Of a stretch of DNA of 64,000 nt, positions 47,816 through 58,916 are shown in pieces. This DNA is from DATARH01 sp963773625 (GTDB lineage Bacteria > Pseudomonadota > Alphaproteobacteria > ATCC43930 > CGMCC-115725), in the NCBI GenBank assembly GCA_963773625.1, contig CAVZCJ010000021.1, positions 1 through 64,000 on the forward strand, read 5' to 3'. Under the pieces are notes generated by a model. The model was not told the DNA's origin. It searched no databases and saw nothing but the letters and a program-made list of their open reading frames with translations. Numbering within the stretch: position 1 is the stretch's first letter; each line of letters begins with the position of its first letter. The position numbers and the translations under genes were made by a program.

Positions 47816-48241
47816 GCAGTTCTGTTCGGACGATCCACGAAAGCTGTGGATCAGTCGGTGGAGAAATGGCCCTGGCGACGGCTTATCACCAAACGCGATC
47901 CGGGATTGATAATGTCTGCCTAATTAAAGGGCAGTTTTCCAATTGATTGAATTTAATTAAATTTGCGGCGAAGCCATTGCCTGGCTTTGTAAATGCTCGG
48001 TAAACCGTCGCCGTTATGGTCATCCGACGCCGATCCGCGACGGCGCCGAGGACACTGTTGGTAACTTTCCCGCATTGGAGCGTTGCAACGCGCCCCTTTG
48101 CTTGCCTCGCCGCCGACCGGCCTTTATCGTGCGCCGCCTCAAATCAGCCCGCCAAGGAAGCTTTATCAAGACCAAGGCGATCCAGTCCTATCTCGACTTT
48201 GACCCGAAGTAGTAACGAAAGCGGCGCGCGGAGGTGCAAGC
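47816..48241. other. Intergenic region before isocitrate dehydrogenase
   Basis: About 425 bases. Contains an AT-rich patch with a 14-base perfect palindrome (47950-47963) and a short frame ending FIKTKAIQSYLDFDPK at 48212 that has coding-like codons but no start, possibly the tail of a lost gene. GGAGGTG just upstream of 48242 is the ribosome site of the dehydrogenase. Nothing else was recognised. Confidence 0.5.
47950..47963. promoter_or_regulatory. AT palindrome, possible operator
   Basis: AATTTAATTAAATT is a perfect 14-base palindrome in a GC-rich genome, about 280 bases upstream of the isocitrate dehydrogenase start. It could be a regulator-binding site. It does not match the FNR consensus. 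Confidence 0.3.
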
Positions 48242-50464
<2,223 letters not shown>

Positions 50465-50481
50465 CGCGCTGTCGGGTGGCG

Positions 50482-50743
50482 ATGCCGAAGATCAAGGTGA
50501 AGAATCCCGTCGTCGAGTTGGACGGCGACGAGATGACCCGGATCATCTGGAGCTTCATCGTTCGACGGCACGCCCGATGTGGTCAAGTTCGCCGAAGCGC
50601 CGGAAAAGGTGCGCGTCGAGACGGTGGAATTGGGCGACATGACCCGTGACCTGGCGATTCTCGTCCGAGCCGATCACCCGTGGCTGACCACGAACCAGTT
50701 CCTCGACAAGCTCGACGGCAATCTGCAGAAGGCGATGGCGTAG
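50482..50743 (+). pseudogene. icd: Internally deleted relic of dimeric isocitrate dehydrogenase
   Basis: The frame starts MPKIKVKNPVVELDGDEMTR then IIWSFI, the exact N-terminus of alphaproteobacterial dimeric NADP-IDH. At about 50560 it jumps, with a frame change, to DGTPDVVKFAEAPEKVRVET, then DMTRDLAILVRADHPWLTT and KLDGNLQKAMA, the authentic C-terminus. About 85 of roughly 405 residues survive, so some 320 codons are missing. Non-functional. It sits 17 bases after the intact monomeric enzyme gene. Confidence 0.88.
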
Positions 50744-50878
50744 CGTCCTGCCGCCTTCCCGGGAAGCGACGCGGCCACGAGAATTAAACCTCGCACCGGA
50801 CGATCAAAGACGATGCGCGGGTGCCGGCACTGCTGACAATGCGGTAAACTTCCCGCGATTGCTTCCGGGAGCGGTGTA

Positions 50879-52978
50879 ATGCGGCTGCTGATCGCCCTCT
50901 TGCTTGCATTGACATTCAGCGTCGGGGTGGCTTGCGCGGACGAGCCCGCTGCCCCGCCTGCTTCGGGGTGGATAGAGCAGACCCTGGCAAAGATCGAGGC
51001 CGAGGCGGCCGCCGATATCTCCACCGCGCCCTCGATTCCCATGGCGCTCGCGCGCGAGTGGCGCTCCTTCGATCGCAATGGCTCAACGCTCGGCGCGCTC
51101 GTCGATTTCATTTGGGTTGCGCTTGCCGCGCTTGTCGCGATCCTCGCCGAGACCGCCGCCGCGCGACTGCTCGGCCGCCACGCGCGCCGCCGCGCGGAGA
51201 CGCGCGATAAGGGCCCCGGTCTCCCCGACCTGTTGCTGCTGCTGGTCTGCGATCTTGCCGGCCTCGCAGTCTTTATCGTGGTTTTCGGCTTGGAGCGGCG
51301 CCATTGGCTCGCCGGGGTCGGCGTCACAGAATATTTGGGTGCATTCGCCACCAACGTCCTGGTTCGCTGGCGGATCGCCACGGTCGTGCTTGGGGCGGTA
51401 TTGCGACCGCACGAGGCGATCGGCCGGCTCGTCGAGATGCCCGACGGTGAAGCGAGCCGGTTGAGCCGGTTCCTGTCCGCGGCGATCCTGTCGATCATCC
51501 TGCTCGTCGGCTTTGGCCGGCTCGCGCTGATGGACGAGGATAGCGGCGCCGCTCACGTTATCGGCCTGCTCAACGCGCTGCTCGTCTGCGGCATTTACGT
51601 CGCGATTGTGTTTCGTGCCCGCGCCGCCACCGAGGCGCTTATTCGCGGACGCCGGCGCAGCGGCGTCATCGCCGCGATCCGTATCGGCCTTGCGCAAGCC
51701 TGGCTCTCGTTCGCGTTGCTGTTGATCGCCGGGCTCCTGGTGTTCTTTGTCGCCGGCCTGTCGCTCGGCCTTTTGTCCTATTACCACGCGGTGACCTCGA
51801 CCCTTGGGGTCGGGTTCATCGTGCTGGTGCTCGACCGGCTGACCGAGCGGGTGTGGCACGACGAGGCCGATCGATCGCCCGACGCCGCGCCAGTTGGGAT
51901 CGCCGAATTGCAAGCGCGTACGGTCCATCACATCGTCCGCGCGATCGGCCTCGTCATCGCGGCGATGGTGCTTGCCTGGATCTGGACTGGCGCGACCGGC
52001 CATTCCGATGCGGCCACCGAGCAGGCGTTACGCTCGGCCAGTTCCGCGGTCGGCACCCTCTTTATCGCCTTTGTCGCCTGGGAGCTGGTGCGCCTGGCGA
52101 TCGATCGCCACCTGCTCGACGCCGGTCGCGGGCCGGCCCTGCCAGGCGCCGGCAGCGATGACGAGGAAGCCGCGCCCGCCTCGCGGCTGCAGACGATCCT
52201 GCCGCTGGTGCGCGCCGGTTTCGCGGTGGTGATTGGAACCCTTGCCGCGCTGATCGTGCTGTCGCGATTGGGGGTCGACACCGCGCCGCTGATCGCCGGC
52301 GCCGGCGTCTTTGGCCTGGCTCTCTCGTTCGGCTCGCAATCGCTGGTGCGCGACATCATCTCGGGCCTGTTCTACATGTGGGACGACGCGTTTCGCGTCG
52401 GCGAATACATCGATACCGGGCGGCTCAAGGGCACGGTCGAAACGCTCGGCATACGCTCGGTCAAGTTGCGCCACCAGAACGGCCCGCTGCACACGATCCC
52501 CTACGGGCAATTGGGCGCGGTGACCAATTTGAGCCGCGACTACGCGACAATAAAATTCAACCTGCGCCTCGAACCGGGGACCGACATCGAGCTGGTGCGC
52601 AAGACCGCCAAGCAGCTTGGCATCGCCATGCAGGAGGACCCCGAAATGGCGGCGGAGATCATCCTGCCGCTAAAGCTGCAGGGTGTCGCCGAAGTGGCCG
52701 ACAACGCGCTGGTGCTGCGTTTCAAGTTCACCGCGCGGCCGGTCAAGCCGAGCTGGGTTCAGCGCGAATATTTGAAGCGGCTGGTCGCGGCGTTCGCCGA
52801 GAAGGGCATCAAGTTCGCCTCGGGCGCGATGATGATCCAGACCACGCCGCCGCGCGATGCTTCAGGCACCGAGCCGACCCCGCCGCGGCCGCCGCGCAAG
52901 CCTCCGTCGCGGTCGCGGCGGACCGCCAAGACCTCTGCCGCGGTTGAACCGGCGACGGTACCCGAGCCGGCCAAATAA
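50879..52978 (+). CDS. MscS family mechanosensitive channel
   Basis: 699 residues. Signal peptide LLIALLLALTFSVGVACADE, then a large N-terminal region with about eight membrane segments. The MscS core follows: LIAGAGVFGLALSFGSQSLV (pore helix) and RDIISGLFYMWDDAFRVGEY, then TVETLGIRSVKLRHQNG and LHTIPYGQLGAVTNLSRDY of the beta domain. The C-terminal 60 residues are Pro/Arg/Thr-rich and probably disordered. A channel that opens under hypo-osmotic stress; resembles the larger MscM/YbiO-like members. An intact gene with GC-rich codon use. Confidence 0.9.
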   Translation: MRLLIALLLALTFSVGVACADEPAAPPASGWIEQTLAKIEAEAAADISTAPSIPMALAREWRSFDRNGSTLGALVDFIWVALAALVAILAETAAARLLGRHARRRAETRDKGPGLPDLLLLLVCDLAGLAVFIVVFGLERRHWLAGVGVTEYLGAFATNVLVRWRIATVVLGAVLRPHEAIGRLVEMPDGEASRLSRFLSAAILSIILLVGFGRLALMDEDSGAAHVIGLLNALLVCGIYVAIVFRARAATEALIRGRRRSGVIAAIRIGLAQAWLSFALLLIAGLLVFFVAGLSLGLLSYYHAVTSTLGVGFIVLVLDRLTERVWHDEADRSPDAAPVGIAELQARTVHHIVRAIGLVIAAMVLAWIWTGATGHSDAATEQALRSASSAVGTLFIAFVAWELVRLAIDRHLLDAGRGPALPGAGSDDEEAAPASRLQTILPLVRAGFAVVIGTLAALIVLSRLGVDTAPLIAGAGVFGLALSFGSQSLVRDIISGLFYMWDDAFRVGEYIDTGRLKGTVETLGIRSVKLRHQNGPLHTIPYGQLGAVTNLSRDYATIKFNLRLEPGTDIELVRKTAKQLGIAMQEDPEMAAEIILPLKLQGVAEVADNALVLRFKFTARPVKPSWVQREYLKRLVAAFAEKGIKFASGAMMIQTTPPRDASGTEPTPPRPPRKPPSRSRRTAKTSAAVEPATVPEPAK

Positions 52979-52994
52979 CCTAAAGGAGTTCCCC

Positions 52995-53831
52995 ATGCGG
53001 ATCGGCGTGTTCTATTTCCCGGTCGATTACGGCATCGACATCGTCGAATTGGCGACAACGCTCGAAGAGCGCGGTTTCGCCTCGCTCTACGTGCCCGAGC
53101 ACACCCACATCCCGACCAGCCGCAAGACCCCGTTCGGCGGCGGCGGCGAGCTGCCCAAGCGCTACTCGCACACGCATGACCCGTTCGTCGCACTCAGCTT
53201 CGCCGCGGCGGCGACCAAGAAGCTGATCCTCGGCACCGGCATCTGCCTCATCCCCGAACGCGACCCGATCGTCACCGCCAAATGCGTCGCCAGCCTCGAT
53301 CAGCTGTCGGGCGGGCGGTTTGTCTTCGGCATCGGCGGCGGCTGGAACGTCGAGGAGATGGAAAACCACGGCGCCGACTACAAAACCCGCTTCAAGCTGA
53401 TGCGCGAGCGCATCCTGGCGATGAAGGCGCTGTGGACCGAGGACGAGGCCGCCTATCACGGCGAGATGGTGAATTTCGATCCGGTCTGGTCGTACCCGAA
53501 GCCCAAGCAGAAGCCGCACCCGCCTATCCTCCTGGGCGGCGAGACCGACTACACGCTGCGCCGTGTCGTCGAGTATTGCGACGGCTGGTTCCCGCGCCCG
53601 CAGCGCGGCTGGGACATCCGCCACGAGCGCGACCGGCTTCGCGCCATGGCCGACAAGCACGGGCGCGATTTCGCCGAGCTGTTCATCTCGGTGTTCCGCG
53701 CTCCGGCCGACAAGGCTGCGCTCGCCGATTACCGCGACGCCGGCATCCAGGAGGCGGTGCTCGAAATTCCCGACCAGAGCCGCGACGAAATCCTCAAGGT
53801 CATCGACCGCTACGCGCCACTGCTGGGTTAG
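52995..53831 (+). CDS. LLM-class F420-dependent oxidoreductase (TIGR03619 type)
   Basis: 278 residues. Luciferase-like TIM barrel with MRIGVFYFPVDYGIDIVELA, YVPEHTHIPTSRKTPFGGGG, LGTGICLIPERDPIVTAKCV, SLDQLSGGRFVFGIGGGWNV and PPILLGGETDYTLRRVVEYC. TIGR03619 members are annotated as F420-dependent, but many proteobacterial homologues may use FMN; the substrate is unknown. AAGGAG lies 8 bases before the ATG. It follows the MscS gene by 16 bases on the same strand. Confidence 0.88.
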   Translation: MRIGVFYFPVDYGIDIVELATTLEERGFASLYVPEHTHIPTSRKTPFGGGGELPKRYSHTHDPFVALSFAAAATKKLILGTGICLIPERDPIVTAKCVASLDQLSGGRFVFGIGGGWNVEEMENHGADYKTRFKLMRERILAMKALWTEDEAAYHGEMVNFDPVWSYPKPKQKPHPPILLGGETDYTLRRVVEYCDGWFPRPQRGWDIRHERDRLRAMADKHGRDFAELFISVFRAPADKAALADYRDAGIQEAVLEIPDQSRDEILKVIDRYAPLLG

Positions 53832-54029
53832 CTCGGCAACAAACTTGGGCGGGTTGAGGGGTTTGACGTGACGCCGCAAATGTTCTTGTTATGTTCCATT
53901 TCGGCCGATGTAGGCCGAGGTGGTCATTCGATCCGGATTGACAAGCCCGGGGGCGAAAAATTTCTGAACAGGCCATTGGCGATTTGTTCTAGCGTTGCCG
54001 ACCGGAATTGAAGGCACGGGAGAAAGCCA

Positions 54030-54992
54030 ATGCGCGTCAGCATCCTCGACGATTACCAGGGCGTCGCGCTCGACATGGCCGATTGGTCGCCGGTGCGCGA
54101 CCGCGGCATCGAGATCGCGGTCGAGCGCTTCCCGTTCGCCGACGAGGCGGACGTGCTGCGTTCGCTCGCCGACAGCGAGATCGTCTGCGCGATGCGCGAG
54201 CGCACCGTGTTCTCCAAGCAGATCGTCGACAAGCTGCCAAAGCTGAAGCTGCTGATCACCACCGGGATGCGCAACGCCTCGTTCGACATGGAGGCGCTGA
54301 AGGCTCGCGGGGTCACCGTGTGCGGCACCGGCGGGCCGGGCGGCGGCAATGAGGACACCGCCGAGCTCGCCTGGGGCCTCATCCTCGGCGCGGCCCGGCG
54401 TATCGCCGAGGACCACGCGTTCATGCGCCAGGGCGGCTGGCAGACCCGTATCGGCCACCGCATGGCCGGCAAGACCATTGGCTGCCTCGGCCTCGGCCGG
54501 CTCGGCAGCGCGGTGGCGCGCGTCGGCATCGCCTTTGGCATGAAGGCGATCGCCTGGAGCCAGAACCTGACCGCCGAGAAGGCCGCCGAGCAGGGGGTCG
54601 AGCGGGTCGAGAAGGACGAGCTGTTTCGGCAGTCCGACGTGCTCTCGGTGCATCTGGTGCTGAGCGCGCGCAGCCGTGGTCTAGTGGGCGCGCGCGAGAT
54701 CGGGCTGATGAAAAAGAGCGCGATCCTCGTCAACACCTCGCGCGGGCCGATCTGCGACACCGACGCGGTGATCGCCGCACTCAAGGAGGGCCGGCTCGCC
54801 TATGCCGGGTTCGATGTCTACGACAAGGAGCCGCTGCCGATCGACCACCCGTTGCGGACCTGTCCCAACGTGATCCTGACGCCGCATATCGGCTACGTCA
54901 CCGACGAGAACTACCGCAGTTCGTACCCGCAATACGTCGAGGCGATCATGGGGTTTCTCGACGGCAAGCCGGTTCGGGTGATCGGGGGCTAG
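54030..54992 (+). CDS. D-2-hydroxyacid dehydrogenase family protein
   Basis: 320 residues. NAD-binding loop TIGCLGLGRLGSAVARVGIA near residue 155. The catalytic triad residues are in LVNTSRGPICDTDAVIAALK (Arg), DVYDKEPLPIDHPLRT (Glu) and ILTPHIGYVTDENYRSSYP (His). Oxidises a D-2-hydroxyacid or reduces a 2-oxoacid; substrate unknown. Preceded by GGAGAAAG. About 200 bases separate it from the LLM gene, and the next GNAT gene begins 9 bases downstream. Confidence 0.9.
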   Translation: MRVSILDDYQGVALDMADWSPVRDRGIEIAVERFPFADEADVLRSLADSEIVCAMRERTVFSKQIVDKLPKLKLLITTGMRNASFDMEALKARGVTVCGTGGPGGGNEDTAELAWGLILGAARRIAEDHAFMRQGGWQTRIGHRMAGKTIGCLGLGRLGSAVARVGIAFGMKAIAWSQNLTAEKAAEQGVERVEKDELFRQSDVLSVHLVLSARSRGLVGAREIGLMKKSAILVNTSRGPICDTDAVIAALKEGRLAYAGFDVYDKEPLPIDHPLRTCPNVILTPHIGYVTDENYRSSYPQYVEAIMGFLDGKPVRVIGG

Positions 54993-55001
54993 CCGCGACC
55001 G

Positions 55002-55535
55002 ATGTCTGGCGCTGAGGTGCTGATCCGTCCGTCGCGCGATGAGGACGTCGCGGCAATCACCGCGATCTACGCCCATCACGTGCTGTACGGCATCGCCTCG
55101 TTCGAGGAGGTGCCCCCGGCGGCCGAGGAGATGGCGCGGCGGCGCGGCGACCTAATCGGACGGGGCTTTCCTTACCTCGTCGCCGAACGGGCGGGCAGGG
55201 TTGTCGGCTATTGCTATTCCGGGCCCTACCGCGCGCGTATCGGCTATCGCTACACGGTCGAGGACTCGGTCTATATTGAGGCCAACGAAGTTGGCCGCGG
55301 CATCGGCCGTAAGCTGCTGGCCGAGGTTATCGAGCGGTCGACCGCACTCGGCTACCGCCAGATGATCGCTGTCATCGGCGGCAGCGAGACGCTGCCGTCG
55401 ATCAACCTGCACAAGGCGCTAGGCTTTGCCCATATCGGCACATTCCCCGGCATCGGTTTCAAGTTCGGGCGCTGGATCGACTCGGTGTACATGCAGCGCG
55501 CGCTTGGGGCGGGCAATACAACCCTGCCGGGTTGA
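55002..55535 (+). CDS. GNAT acetyltransferase, phosphinothricin-type
   Basis: 177 residues. VLIRPSRDEDVAAITAIYAH and GIASFEEVPPAAEEMARRR fit the Pat/YncA group. Motif A is VYIEANEVGRGIGRKLLAEV, and SINLHKALGFAHIGTFPGIG and FKFGRWIDSVYMQR complete it. Such enzymes acetylate phosphinothricin, methionine sulfoximine or similar amino acid analogues. Second gene of a likely operon between the hydroxyacid dehydrogenase and the DOPA-dioxygenase-like gene. Confidence 0.9.
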   Translation: MSGAEVLIRPSRDEDVAAITAIYAHHVLYGIASFEEVPPAAEEMARRRGDLIGRGFPYLVAERAGRVVGYCYSGPYRARIGYRYTVEDSVYIEANEVGRGIGRKLLAEVIERSTALGYRQMIAVIGGSETLPSINLHKALGFAHIGTFPGIGFKFGRWIDSVYMQRALGAGNTTLPG

Positions 55536-55546
55536 GGAGGAACATC

Positions 55547-55912
55547 ATGGTCGAGGCTTTTGCCGACCCCGCGGCGATCAAGGGGTATCACGCGCACATC
55601 TATTACGATCCGGCGAAGACGAAGGCGGCCGCGGCCCATTTGCGCGAGGGGGTCGCAGCGGCGTTTCCAGCGGCGACGGTGGGCAGCTGGCACGACGAGG
55701 CGGTCGGCCCGCACACCGTGTCGATGTACCAGGTCGCCTTCTCGATCGAGGATTTTCCGAGGTTGGTGCCGTGGCTGATGCTCAACCGCGCCGGGCTCGA
55801 CGTGTTGGTCCACCCGCTCGCCGGCAACGCCTATGACGACCACACGGTTTATGCGATGTGGCTTGGCGACAAGCTGCCGCTGAAGCTTGACGTGCTAAAG
55901 CGCGCCGGCTGA
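55547..55912 (+). CDS. DOPA 4,5-dioxygenase-like protein
   Basis: 121 residues. KGYHAHIYYDPAKTKAAAAH, GPHTVSMYQVAFSIEDFPRL, PWLMLNRAGLDVLVHPLAGN and DDHTVYAMWLGDKLPLKLD match the DOPA 4,5-dioxygenase family; the conserved histidines (HAH, GPH, VHP, DDH) could bind non-heme iron. Substrate unknown. The ATG 55547 with GAGGAGG upstream was chosen over an in-frame TTG at 55532. Last gene before a GC-rich terminator palindrome. Confidence 0.88.
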   Translation: MVEAFADPAAIKGYHAHIYYDPAKTKAAAAHLREGVAAAFPAATVGSWHDEAVGPHTVSMYQVAFSIEDFPRLVPWLMLNRAGLDVLVHPLAGNAYDDHTVYAMWLGDKLPLKLDVLKRAG

Positions 55913-55940
55913 GCGATCTGCGCCGCGGCGCCCAATGAAA

Positions 55941-55962
55941 ACGGCCGGGCTAGCCCGGCCGT
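55941..55962. terminator. GC palindrome between convergent genes
   Basis: ACGGCCGGGC-TA-GCCCGGCCGT, a perfect 10-bp stem, placed between the DOPA-dioxygenase-like gene and the convergent DUF882 gene. AAA precedes and TTGAAT follows, so it may serve both strands. Confidence 0.7.
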
Positions 55963-55989
55963 TGAATGGCTTCGGATGTGGCCGAGCGG

Positions 55990-56577
55990 CTACCAGGTGC
56001 GCTCCGGGCCGCAATCGACGTGGACGAAATCCGATTCCGGATAGTAGCCGACGCCGCCAAGCCGGCACTGCTCGGCCAGGCTCAGCGCGGCGGCGTGCAC
56101 CTGGCTGAGGTCGCGCCCCTCGCAGTTCATGTCCACTGCCATGCCGTACATGTGGTAGCTGTTGGCGGCGACGCCATCGCCGTGGAGCCACAGGCGGTGA
56201 TTGGTCGTCGGCGATCGGTAGCCGCACACCACCTGTATCGGGTGATGCACTTCGAGCCGGTCGCGCAACCGGCCAAGGACATCGAGCACGCCGGCGTTCA
56301 TGGGACGCACTTCGTCCGTATGATGGTCGCGCAGCACCCAATTGATGTCGCGCACCACCTCGCGGATGTAGTGGCCGTTGGCCCAATACACCTCGCGCAG
56401 GCTTTCACCGGTATGGATGTTGTAGAGCGAGATCGAACGCGGTGCGAAGGATACGGCCGGCGCGGGTCTGATAAATGCCACGCCTGTGGCGACGGCCGCG
56501 ACACCGAGAAGTCGGCGTCGGCTCAACAATGGAGACGACAATTGGCTAACTCCCCCCGGACAAGCTCGGTAGGCCAT
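55990..56577 (-). CDS. DUF882 / YcbK-like peptidoglycan peptidase
   Basis: 195 residues. The N-terminal SRRRLLGVAAVATGVAFI resembles a twin-arginine signal. The M15A-like domain has RSISLYNIHTGESLREVYW, VVCGYRSPTTNHRLW, NSYHMYGMAVDM and SDFVHVDCG, with His/Asp zinc ligands in the usual order. Probably a periplasmic murein endopeptidase, like MepK. It follows the L,D-transpeptidase gene by about 105 bases on the same strand, the order seen for ldtD(ycbB)-ycbK in enterobacteria. Confidence 0.9.
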   Translation of the reverse strand: MAYRACPGGVSQLSSPLLSRRRLLGVAAVATGVAFIRPAPAVSFAPRSISLYNIHTGESLREVYWANGHYIREVVRDINWVLRDHHTDEVRPMNAGVLDVLGRLRDRLEVHHPIQVVCGYRSPTTNHRLWLHGDGVAANSYHMYGMAVDMNCEGRDLSQVHAAALSLAEQCRLGGVGYYPESDFVHVDCGPERTW

Positions 56578-56683
56578 AACACCGGGAAATGCGTTAGATC
56601 AACCCTTGAGGTGCAAAAAATGCATCCCAGGAGCCGATTTTGCTCAACGCTACGATTATCGGTTGAGCGCGCCGCGCCGCCAA

Positions 56684-58309
56684 TCAGCCGCGACGTTGGT
56701 TGGGGGCCCCGCGCGTGGCGACGGGCACTTGCGGCGAGTGGCTGAGACGCTGGGCAATCGCGGCATCGCGCTGATAGACGTCGCGGCGGAACTCGAGCGT
56801 GCCGTCATCGTCGATGAAGGCGGTCTGATAGACGATGAAGACCGCAATCGGCTCGGGCAGGTTGCGGCGGCTGGTGACACCGGTATTGATCGCCTTGGTG
56901 ATGTCGCCCTCGGCAATTCCCATCAGCAGAGAGCCGAGCTGACGCGGGTTCTGCACCCGCACGCAGCCGTGCGAGAGCCGCCGGTTGGCGAGCGCGAAAT
57001 AGGAGCGCAGAGGCGTGTCGTGTAGGTACACGTCGAACTTGTTCGGCATCTCGAACTTCAAGCGCCCGAGCGCGCTGTAGGGTCCTGCTTCCTGCTGGAT
57101 CGACCCGTTGTCGCGCATCGTCATGTGATGCTTTTCGAGGTAGTCCGGATCGGCATCGAGCAGCGGCGTTATTTCCTTCTGGGCAATTCCGTAGGGGATG
57201 TTCCAGGGCGGGTTGTAGAGCAGGCTGACGATCTGGGCCTGGAATTCGGGGGTCTGCTTGTCGGTTTCGCCGACCACCACACGGGTGGTGAAGGTTGGCG
57301 CCCCGGCGCGGAAAAGCGCGAGCTGTGCGCTGGCGGTATTGACCCACACCCGGTCGCCCGGCAGGTCGCGGGCGAGCCAGCGCAGGCGCTCGAGATTGAC
57401 GGCGATCTGCCGCGCGCGCGCTTCCGCCGGCACGTTCAATTCGACCAGCGTCGGGGCGCCAAGCTTGCCGTCCGCCGGCTGAAGGCCGTAGCGATCTTGA
57501 AATTTCTTCAGCGCCTGAACGGTCTCGTCGTCGAAAACATTGGTCGCATAACCGGCGCGCAGGAAGCCCTCTACCGAAAGCCGCTGTTGCAATAGGCGGA
57601 AGCGATCCGGCGTCTGGCTTTCGGGCACATGCGGCCAACCGCCAGCCTTGACCAGCGCCAGATAGGATTGATAGGCGCGGCGCAGCCCCTCGTAGGCCGG
57701 CGTGTTTGGCGCCAGCGCGTTGATCGTCGTCTCTGGATTGGCGCTGGCGATCGCGGCGTCGAGCGCGGCGACGACATCGACGGAACCAGGCGCCAGGTCC
57801 TGGTCATCCGGGCGCGCCTCGGCGGGATACGCGCCGCGGGCGAGCGCATCGGCGTAGCCGAGAAACGCGTCGCTCAGCAGCATCTCGCGCTCGGTCGGCG
57901 ACAGCGCGGTCTTGGCGAAGGCCGAGACATGGAACAGGTCGGGGTCGAGACCCTGGTCGCCGGCGTTCAGCACCGCGTGCCAAAGCGCTGTCGCCTGCGT
58001 CTGGTGTGCGCTCCAAACCGCCTCATAATTGTGCGCGGCATAGAACTTCCGCAGCAGCGCGGCGTGAACAGGCTCCCCGCCAATGGTGAGCACGCCCGGG
58101 GAATCGAGCCGCGTCTTGATATCGGTGTCGCCGGGAACCGGGTTTAGCGGCGCCGTTAGCGGCAGCGCCGTATCGTCGGTCGCTGGCGGGGTGGCCGCCG
58201 GCGCGCCGCCGGCCCAGACCGCCGCGACCAGAGCCGCGGCGGCCGCGACGCCCATTCCCGCGGTCCAGCGGTGGCGCCGGAGCCGCGATGTCAACAAGAC
58301 CAAACGCAC
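56684..58309 (-). CDS. L,D-transpeptidase (YcbB/LdtD type)
   Basis: 541 residues. Signal or anchor MGVAAAAALVAAVWAGG, a scaffold domain (LRKFYAAHNYEAVWSAH), a peptidoglycan-binding module (FDDETVQALKKFQDRYG, DGKLGAPTLVELN), and the YkuD catalytic domain with DKQTPEFQAQIVSLLYNPPW and the active-site RRLSHGCVRVQNP (Cys near residue 450). Makes 3-3 cross-links in peptidoglycan in the periplasm. Paired with the DUF882 endopeptidase downstream, suggesting coordinated cell-wall cross-link remodelling. Confidence 0.93.
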   Translation of the reverse strand: MRLVLLTSRLRRHRWTAGMGVAAAAALVAAVWAGGAPAATPPATDDTALPLTAPLNPVPGDTDIKTRLDSPGVLTIGGEPVHAALLRKFYAAHNYEAVWSAHQTQATALWHAVLNAGDQGLDPDLFHVSAFAKTALSPTEREMLLSDAFLGYADALARGAYPAEARPDDQDLAPGSVDVVAALDAAIASANPETTINALAPNTPAYEGLRRAYQSYLALVKAGGWPHVPESQTPDRFRLLQQRLSVEGFLRAGYATNVFDDETVQALKKFQDRYGLQPADGKLGAPTLVELNVPAEARARQIAVNLERLRWLARDLPGDRVWVNTASAQLALFRAGAPTFTTRVVVGETDKQTPEFQAQIVSLLYNPPWNIPYGIAQKEITPLLDADPDYLEKHHMTMRDNGSIQQEAGPYSALGRLKFEMPNKFDVYLHDTPLRSYFALANRRLSHGCVRVQNPRQLGSLLMGIAEGDITKAINTGVTSRRNLPEPIAVFIVYQTAFIDDDGTLEFRRDVYQRDAAIAQRLSHSPQVPVATRGAPNQRRG

Positions 58310-58595
58310 GCCGTCCTCGCTCCCGGCAACCGCCGCCTCTGACTACTGAACATCGTCAACAAGTCGCCGCTCCCCATAGCGGCGGTTCCGCCGCCGATAC
58401 TTGGCGCAGCGATTATCGACCGTCAACTTATAGGATATCGGCTTATAGGTTATCTGCCATGACAAGGCCGCATCTATTCTGCAATCCAATTGGCAAAGAC
58501 GGCTAGGTGTGGCACCGGCGCAACGGCAATTTTGCCTTCGCGCTCGCTACTTCCGGTGCTATCGTCGCCGGAAAAGAACGACGGACGAGGGGGCG

Positions 58596-58916
58596 ATGAA
58601 CCGGTACATCGCATTCGCCGTGTTCCTGGGCATCGTGCTCGCGGGCACTGGAGCGTTCGCCGCCTGCCCGGCGCCGCCGAGCCATCCGAAGCCCCAGGCA
58701 AAGAGCCAAAAGACCCACCAAGGCTGCATCGACCTTAACGGGCTGCCGCAGATTTCCGCCAATATCGTCGCCATTGAGCCGCTGCCGACGCGCAAGGCGG
58801 CGGCCCCGATTAACCCCGACGACAAGCCTTATAATGGGCCTACCCTTAGTCTAACCAAACCGAATCCAGGGGTGAGACCGGCGCCAACCGTCGGCTATCA
58901 CTGGTCGCTCGACTGA
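58596..58916 (+). CDS. Small secreted hypothetical protein
   Basis: 106 residues. Signal peptide YIAFAVFLGIVLAGTGAFAA, then Pro/Lys-rich APPSHPKPQAKSQKTHQ, GCIDLNGLPQISANIVAIEP and a C-terminal GVRPAPTVGYHWSLD. GAGGGG precedes the ATG. No family recognised. Its end overlaps the convergent citrate synthase-like gene by 19 bases. Confidence 0.7.
   Translation: MNRYIAFAVFLGIVLAGTGAFAACPAPPSHPKPQAKSQKTHQGCIDLNGLPQISANIVAIEPLPTRKAAAPINPDDKPYNGPTLSLTKPNPGVRPAPTVGYHWSLD

Noticed and set aside
47943..47957. TTGATTGAATTTAA as an FNR box
   Set aside because: The right half is TTTAA, not ATCAA, so it does not fit TTGA-N6-TCAA.
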